In this document: piece after piece, positions 59,429 to 64,000 of the stretch
Layout of the letters: every line of letters begins with the position of its first letter
Position numbering within the stretch: the first letter of the stretch is position 1
Source: Amoebophilaceae bacterium
GTDB taxonomy: Bacteria > Bacteroidota > Bacteroidia > Cytophagales > Amoebophilaceae
Direction: 5' to 3'
DNA: 64,000 nucleotides
NCBI GenBank assembly: GCA_011524725.1
Contig: WTJV01000056.1
Span: forward strand, 1-64,000
The notes under the pieces: generated by a model
Databases searched by the model: none
What the model was told of the DNA's origin: nothing
Seen by the model: only the letters and a program-made list of their open reading frames with translations
Made by a program: the position numbers and the translations under genes

Positions 59429-60712
59429 ATGCAAGATTTTATAGCCAATCTCCAATGGCGGGAAATGGTGCACGATGTAACTCCTGGTACAGCAGCACAA
59501 CTCAATACCGAAAAAACAGCAGGCTACATAGGCTTCGATCCTACCGCCTCTTCACTACACATCGGTAACTTGGCTGCCATCATGCTGCTCAAGCACTTTC
59601 AGAGAGCAGGGCACAAACCAGTAGTGGTGATAGGGGGCGCCACCGGTATGATCGGGGACCCATCGGGCAAATCATCTGAGCGGAAGCTTTTGAAAGAAGA
59701 GGAGTTGCGTTACAACCAAACATGCATCGGCAAGCAATTGGAGCGCTTTCTAGATTTCTCCGACCAGGCCCATGGAGCGGTCTTACTCAATAACCTCGAC
59801 TGGTTTAAGGAAATACGCTTTTTGTCGTTTCTGCGCAAAGTAGGCAAGCACATATCGGTCAACTATATGATGGCCAAAGATTCGGTGAAACAGCGCTTAG
59901 CAACTGGCCTTTCTTTCACTGAATTTGCTTATCAGCTCCTACAGGGCTATGATTTTTACTACCTATATACCCACCATAATGTGAAGTTGCAGATGGGTGG
60001 AGCAGACCAGTGGGGTAACCTCACAACAGGTACGGAACTGATCCGTAGAAAAATCGGTCAAGCAGCTTTTGCCCTCACTACGCCCCTGATTACAAAAGCA
60101 GATGGTGCCAAGTTTGGTAAAACCGAACAAGGCAATGTATGGCTCGACCCAAAAATGACTTCGCCACATACATTTTATCAGTTCTGGCTAAACTGCTCGG
60201 ATGAAGAATCACGAAGGCTAATTAAGGTATTTACCATGTTGGACGAAACAGCCATCAAAGCACTTTGCCACGCCCATGACGCAGCACCACACAAACGCAC
60301 CCTGCAAAAGGCCCTTGCAAAAGAGTTGACTATCATGGTACACACTGAGCAGGCTTATCGCCAAGCTGCCCAGGCAGCGGAGATCTTGTTTGGAGACACG
60401 ACCCAGCAAGACATTCAAAAGCTGAGCGAGCAGGAGTTATTAATCGTTTTTGCCGACGTTCCGCAAATGGCAATTAGTAAAGAACAGTGGGATAATCTAG
60501 CGGATGTGGTAGATCTGGTATCCAGTGCTACACAAGGAATGATCCTCAAGTCCAAGGGAGCAGCGCGCCGCATGGTCCAAGGAGGAGGACTAAGCATCAA
60601 CAAAGTTAAGATTACCGATCCCCACCAAAAGCCCAACTGTGACCTTCTGCGCGATAGGTACCTGCTGGTTCAGCAAGGCAAACGGCAGTATTATCTGATT
60701 ACCGTCCGATGA
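59429..60712 (+). CDS. tyrS: Tyrosyl-tRNA synthetase
   Basis: Class I synthetase, 427 residues from the ATG at 59429 (MQDFIANLQWREMVHDVTPG). The HIGH-type motif is HIGN at 44-47 and the KMSKS counterpart is KFGKT at 228-232. The specificity segment YDFYYLYTHHNVKLQMGGADQWGN is intact, and an S4-like domain ends the protein. The frame is open to an ATG at 59333, but the extra 32 residues are not family-like. Confidence 0.97.
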   Translation: MQDFIANLQWREMVHDVTPGTAAQLNTEKTAGYIGFDPTASSLHIGNLAAIMLLKHFQRAGHKPVVVIGGATGMIGDPSGKSSERKLLKEEELRYNQTCIGKQLERFLDFSDQAHGAVLLNNLDWFKEIRFLSFLRKVGKHISVNYMMAKDSVKQRLATGLSFTEFAYQLLQGYDFYYLYTHHNVKLQMGGADQWGNLTTGTELIRRKIGQAAFALTTPLITKADGAKFGKTEQGNVWLDPKMTSPHTFYQFWLNCSDEESRRLIKVFTMLDETAIKALCHAHDAAPHKRTLQKALAKELTIMVHTEQAYRQAAQAAEILFGDTTQQDIQKLSEQELLIVFADVPQMAISKEQWDNLADVVDLVSSATQGMILKSKGAARRMVQGGGLSINKVKITDPHQKPNCDLLRDRYLLVQQGKRQYYLITVR

Positions 60713-61180
60713 GATCCGATGGACATAGGCAGCGATCTTTCCCCTAACAGATTTGGAGTACTTGCCTGGTTTACCATCTCTGCATAAAGCTCCAGATAGG
60801 TTGCTACGCTCTGACAATTACTTTCTCTCGAAAGCTTGCGCGACTGCCGTCCACATGGAGAAAGTTTGCATAGGCTAAACCTATGGTAAAATGTGACTTA
60901 AGACTCATTTAGAGGCAGTAAGGGCACGTTTTAGCAAGTTTTGCCACAACCCCACTCCTTCAGAGTAAGGAGCAAAAATAGCGGAAGTGCCTGAAGGATC
61001 TCCAAGGAAAGCCTACTTTTTTTGTTTATGTCACTTGACTTTGTCTTTCTTTTTGTTTACGTAGAAGTATTGAAGTAAAAAGTCAAAAACGAAAGCATGT
61101 AGGGCGTAAGCACACGAGAAAGAAAAGGTAGGTTACTTCAAGAAGAGAATCTTTCTTTTTGACTTAAAAAAAGTGATCTT
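60713..61180. other. Spacer between tyrS and the nucleotidyltransferase lipoprotein
   Basis: 468 nt with no convincing gene. A minus-strand frame of 75 codons at 60590-60817 overlaps the tyrS end and has no family I recognise. CTCCTT (60955-60960) and AAGGAG (60967-60972) may form a small hairpin. 61010-61170 is rich in T and A runs (CCTACTTTTTTTG, CTTTCTTTTTG, GTAAAAAGTC) and slightly resembles the hairpin half of the dispersed repeat, without its tail. Confidence 0.4.
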
Positions 61181-64000
61181 ATGATTAGCGCACACCATCA
61201 TCACAGAATCGCAGCAGTACTATTACTCAATTTACTGTGGCAGGGCTGCCAGCAAGCGCAGTTAAGTGCCACCAAGGAAGGAATGCCTTCCGAAACGCAT
61301 ATGGGGCCTGAGGTGCAGAAGCAGGAGGCATCTATAAATTTTCTGAGCAACTTCTCTCTGATTATTTCGCAATCTCTGCCTCAGGATCTCAGATCACAGC
61401 CACCCTCCGCAAGCAGAAAAGGTCTATTCCTATTACCACACGCTCCTCATCAAACGCATAGTAGGTTATTGCATCTGCCAAGCCAAAAGCTGTTCTACAA
61501 TCTGCGAATTCTTACGTCACTTCCAGCAAGATACAGACCTCTCGCATGCTTATACGGGCTTGCTGCTAGGCCTTTACCATCCCTTCGGGTGAGCGAATGG
61601 TGTTCCAATGAAACAAGGATCGACAACAGACTGTATCGCGGCCTTGCCACCAATACTTCTGAGGTACATAGCTCGACAGCAGGCCCCACAGTTACCGGGT
61701 TGCCCCTTAAATGGGGACAGAGCCAGAGCGTTAATACTTCAAAAACGCCGATTTCTGTTACGACCTTCATACAATCTCACCATCACTTGTATTCTTGTTT
61801 GTACTTAGGGCAATTAGGAATATTAAGTAAAACACAACAAGAGCAAGAAGATCAAAGTCCCAAAGAGGACCGGCAACTATCTATTGGATCCGAACAGCAA
61901 TATACAGCGACTCAAGTACCGGTAACACAGGCCCTTGCAACGAGCTCATTGTCGAAATCACCTCAAGAGCTGACGAAACAGCTGAAACGACTTATAACAG
62001 ATGGTGTCTTTAGCGGCTCTGTCGACACGGAAGCCATAGCAGCCATATTAAGCCAGTTAGCAGCATTACGCCAAGCACAGGGTGAACAAACAAACAACCT
62101 ATCTAACTATACTGATGCTGCCATACTCCATCAACATGCGTTACAGTTGTGGCAGAGAAAGAAGGACGTTCATAAAGAGAATATCGAGGAGACCTACAAA
62201 GCATTGGCGAAAATTAGAAGCGAACTGACGAGAAGTGTCAGAACAGTGCAAAGGCAGGATGACATGAGTCGTAAGTTCGCCTCAGAGGCCCTCAAGAAAG
62301 AGAGCAAGCGTGACAAGAAAGATTTAAGAGAAGACGTTAAGCAACGCCTAAAAGTAATCAAGGCGGCCGAGATCAAGAATGACGATGCTGAATATACCCA
62401 GAGAACCAGAGACCTATTCGCAGGTATCACAACAAGAATGAGAGGATTTCTAGGAAGGCTCTATGAAGAATGTGAACGAGAACTTGGCCCAACGCCCTGC
62501 CAATATGCAGTCATCGGACTGGGATCCATGGCCTTGCAGCAGATAACACCCTACTCAGACTTGGAGTTTGCCATTTTAATGGAAGATAGTGACGATCAAG
62601 AGACCCTTGAAAAGAATCGAAAATACCTCAGGCAATTAACCCACCTCGTGCACCTTAGGATCATCAACTTGGGCGAGACGGTACTTCCCGAAAGCGAATA
62701 TGGGATTAACATAGATAATCTCTCTAAACGTGGCGTCAATTTTGATTTGGGAGGTAAAACGCCATTAGGAAGAGAAGGTAAAGCGTACGACCTCGTACAA
62801 ACGGTTAAAGGAATGATGGGGCACTTGCAAGATAATGGAGAGACGATACCAGCAGAATATCCACGCCTAACTGACATTCTAGAGTGTACCTGTTTCGTGC
62901 ATGGCAACGAACAGCTCCACCAAAACTATATGCGGAAGGCCGAATACTTCTTACACAGTGAAGCAGAATCTGGCATACCGGTGTGTCAAGAACGAGTCAA
63001 GCAGCGAATGCAAGCACTTGATCTAAAAAAATTTGAACCACGACTTAAGGACAAAAGCTATGTTTACGATGTCAAACAAGAGATCTACCGATTACCCGAT
63101 CGGCTGCTCCATGGATTGGCAACCTACCATGGCTCGTTACCCAAGAGTGCTTGGGATGCCGTAGATCAGCTACATCAGAAAGAAGTCATCAGTAAAGAAG
63201 CGGTACCACATCTACAATATGCCGCAAGCTTCGCTACACTGTTACGTTTAAGAACCTATACATATCATGATGAACAAAAAGAAGATGTGCAACTGGGGAC
63301 AATCCATAAAACCTACCCAGAAGGAACCAGAGAAGCAGAGGGAACCAGAGAAGCAGAGGGAACCAGAGAAGCAAAGGGAACCAGAGAAGCAAAGGGAACC
63401 AGAGAAGTAGTGCGCAAAATATTCCAGCTACCTGAGTCAGCTTTAAAAGAAGATAGAGGACTATTCAAATACTATTACACAGCTCTACCTTTACATGAAA
63501 AAATGAATCTATTTTTCTCTGACGTACTGCAATCCTCGGAACAAGAGCTGGCAACCAGGAAAGCACGAACAGGTTTTTTTCGATCCACATCTTTTTATGA
63601 GGATAATGACCTTATAAAAGCCGCAATCTACAATCGATTAATGCAGTATCGTCAGGCTATTCATTACTGGAAGTGCATTGTAGAGAATCACATAGCCCGC
63701 TACGGTAAGAAGTCCCATTCTAGTGTAGCCGAATCTCTCAATAACATAGGTAGTGCTTACCTGGCCTTGGGAGACGCGGAGGAAGGACTCAAATACCTAA
63801 AAGAAGCACTCGATATGAGATGTGGGCTCTCTCATGAGCAGCCACATCCCAACGTAGCCGAATCCCTAAATAACGTAGGCGAAGCCTACCAAGACCTAGG
63901 GGACGCGAAAACAGGACTCGATTATCTAAAAGAAGCGCTCGACATGCACGAGCAACTCTATCCCCACCAATCCCATCTTGACGTAGCTATGTCTCTCAAC
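61181..64000 (+). CDS. Nucleotidyltransferase-TPR lipoprotein (partial, runs off the window)
   Basis: I translated 61181-64000 by hand and found 940 codons without a stop, so the protein continues past the window. It has a signal with lipobox QGC (Cys23). The region 40-205 is unlike the rest in composition and may contain compensating frameshifts; it ends in CLYLGQLGIL, which matches the YLGxxGLLGG motif of the two lipoproteins at 50-55 kb. A coiled coil lies at about 320-400. A nucleotidyltransferase motif (GSM at 448-450, SDLEF at 459-463, so D460 and E462 as metal ligands) is of the GlnD/DUF294 kind. Then come five copies of GTREAE-type hexapeptides (715-744) and, from about 835, kinesin-light-chain-type TPRs. 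Function unknown; exported by inference. Confidence 0.75.
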   Translation, partial: MISAHHHHRIAAVLLLNLLWQGCQQAQLSATKEGMPSETHMGPEVQKQEASINFLSNFSLIISQSLPQDLRSQPPSASRKGLFLLPHAPHQTHSRLLHLPSQKLFYNLRILTSLPARYRPLACLYGLAARPLPSLRVSEWCSNETRIDNRLYRGLATNTSEVHSSTAGPTVTGLPLKWGQSQSVNTSKTPISVTTFIQSHHHLYSCLYLGQLGILSKTQQEQEDQSPKEDRQLSIGSEQQYTATQVPVTQALATSSLSKSPQELTKQLKRLITDGVFSGSVDTEAIAAILSQLAALRQAQGEQTNNLSNYTDAAILHQHALQLWQRKKDVHKENIEETYKALAKIRSELTRSVRTVQRQDDMSRKFASEALKKESKRDKKDLREDVKQRLKVIKAAEIKNDDAEYTQRTRDLFAGITTRMRGFLGRLYEECERELGPTPCQYAVIGLGSMALQQITPYSDLEFAILMEDSDDQETLEKNRKYLRQLTHLVHLRIINLGETVLPESEYGINIDNLSKRGVNFDLGGKTPLGREGKAYDLVQTVKGMMGHLQDNGETIPAEYPRLTDILECTCFVHGNEQLHQNYMRKAEYFLHSEAESGIPVCQERVKQRMQALDLKKFEPRLKDKSYVYDVKQEIYRLPDRLLHGLATYHGSLPKSAWDAVDQLHQKEVISKEAVPHLQYAASFATLLRLRTYTYHDEQKEDVQLGTIHKTYPEGTREAEGTREAEGTREAKGTREAKGTREVVRKIFQLPESALKEDRGLFKYYYTALPLHEKMNLFFSDVLQSSEQELATRKARTGFFRSTSFYEDNDLIKAAIYNRLMQYRQAIHYWKCIVENHIARYGKKSHSSVAESLNNIGSAYLALGDAEEGLKYLKEALDMRCGLSHEQPHPNVAESLNNVGEAYQDLGDAKTGLDYLKEALDMHEQLYPHQSHLDVAMSLN
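63323..63412 (+). repeat. 18-bp tandem repeat, five units
   Basis: Unit GGAACCAGAGAAGCAGAG begins at 63323, 63341, 63359, 63377 and 63395. The last unit ends in GTAGTG. It is in frame (GTREAE/GTREAK) and its near-identical copies suggest slippage-driven length variation in the linker between the nucleotidyltransferase and TPR regions. Confidence 0.92.

Noticed and set aside
61608-61808. 66-codon frame and the opposite-strand 91-codon frame (61495-61770) as separate genes
   Set aside because: Both lie within the long open frame of the nucleotidyltransferase lipoprotein; the main frame gives the conserved YLGQLGIL motif just downstream.

Overview
The window reads as a chromosome segment of an obligate intracellular Bacteroidota of the Amoebophilus/Cardinium type (Amoebophilaceae, Cytophagales). 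This is an inference from four things. There is a MurF-alanine racemase fusion and DUF3822/DUF4296-like proteins, both typical of Bacteroidota. A promoter upstream of rplC matches the Bacteroidota pattern (TTTG, 19 nt, TAnnTTTG). Long eukaryote-like repeat proteins are present (HEAT, ankyrin, kinesin-light-chain-type TPR), several with lipoprotein signals. Finally there is an Rpn-type nuclease/transposase and an IS3-family insertion sequence. TGA is used as a stop throughout, so the standard bacterial code applies.

Layout. 1-2.5 kb: hflX, tRNA-Arg, a stand-alone Smr protein and a small exported protein. 2.5-9.5 kb: a DUF3822-type protein, then a large TIR-NACHT-HEAT lipoprotein gene broken by one in-frame TGA and one frameshift. 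9.5-22.7 kb (minus strand): the beta operon with RNA polymerase (tRNA-Tyr, -Gly, -Thr, tuf, tRNA-Trp, secE, nusG, rplK, rplA, rplJ, rplL, rpoB, rpoC). 22.8-24.5 kb: a decayed ankyrin-lipoprotein locus. 24.5-26.2 kb: truB-ribF. 26.2-30.3 kb: accessory block with an Rpn nuclease flanked by 79-nt direct repeats, an exported fucosyltransferase-like protein and an IS3 element. 30.3-49.4 kb (minus strand): murF-alr, an FtsB/DivIC-like gene, eno, and the S10-spc-alpha superoperon from rplC to rplQ, including secY, map, infA and rpmJ. 49.6-55.1 kb: an interrupted helix-hairpin-helix gene and two lipoproteins that share an N-terminal module, one with a long TPR array and a symbiont-type C-terminal domain. 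55.4-60.7 kb: an rluD-type synthase, a (p)ppGpp-hydrolase-like HD protein overlapping a sodium/solute-symporter-like protein, and tyrS. 61.2-64 kb: the start of another large lipoprotein with a nucleotidyltransferase motif, a short tandem repeat and TPRs, running off the window.

The contrast within the window is strong. Transcription and translation genes are all intact and tightly packed. The candidate host-facing genes are large, repeat-rich, carry export signals, and three loci carry stop codons or frameshifts. The most notable candidate system is the set of exported lipoproteins (TIR-NACHT-HEAT, TPR, nucleotidyltransferase-TPR, ankyrin). They combine a Gln-Gly-Cys or similar lipobox with domains usually found in innate immunity or host signalling, and at least two share a short unnamed module ending in a YLGxxGLLGG-like motif.
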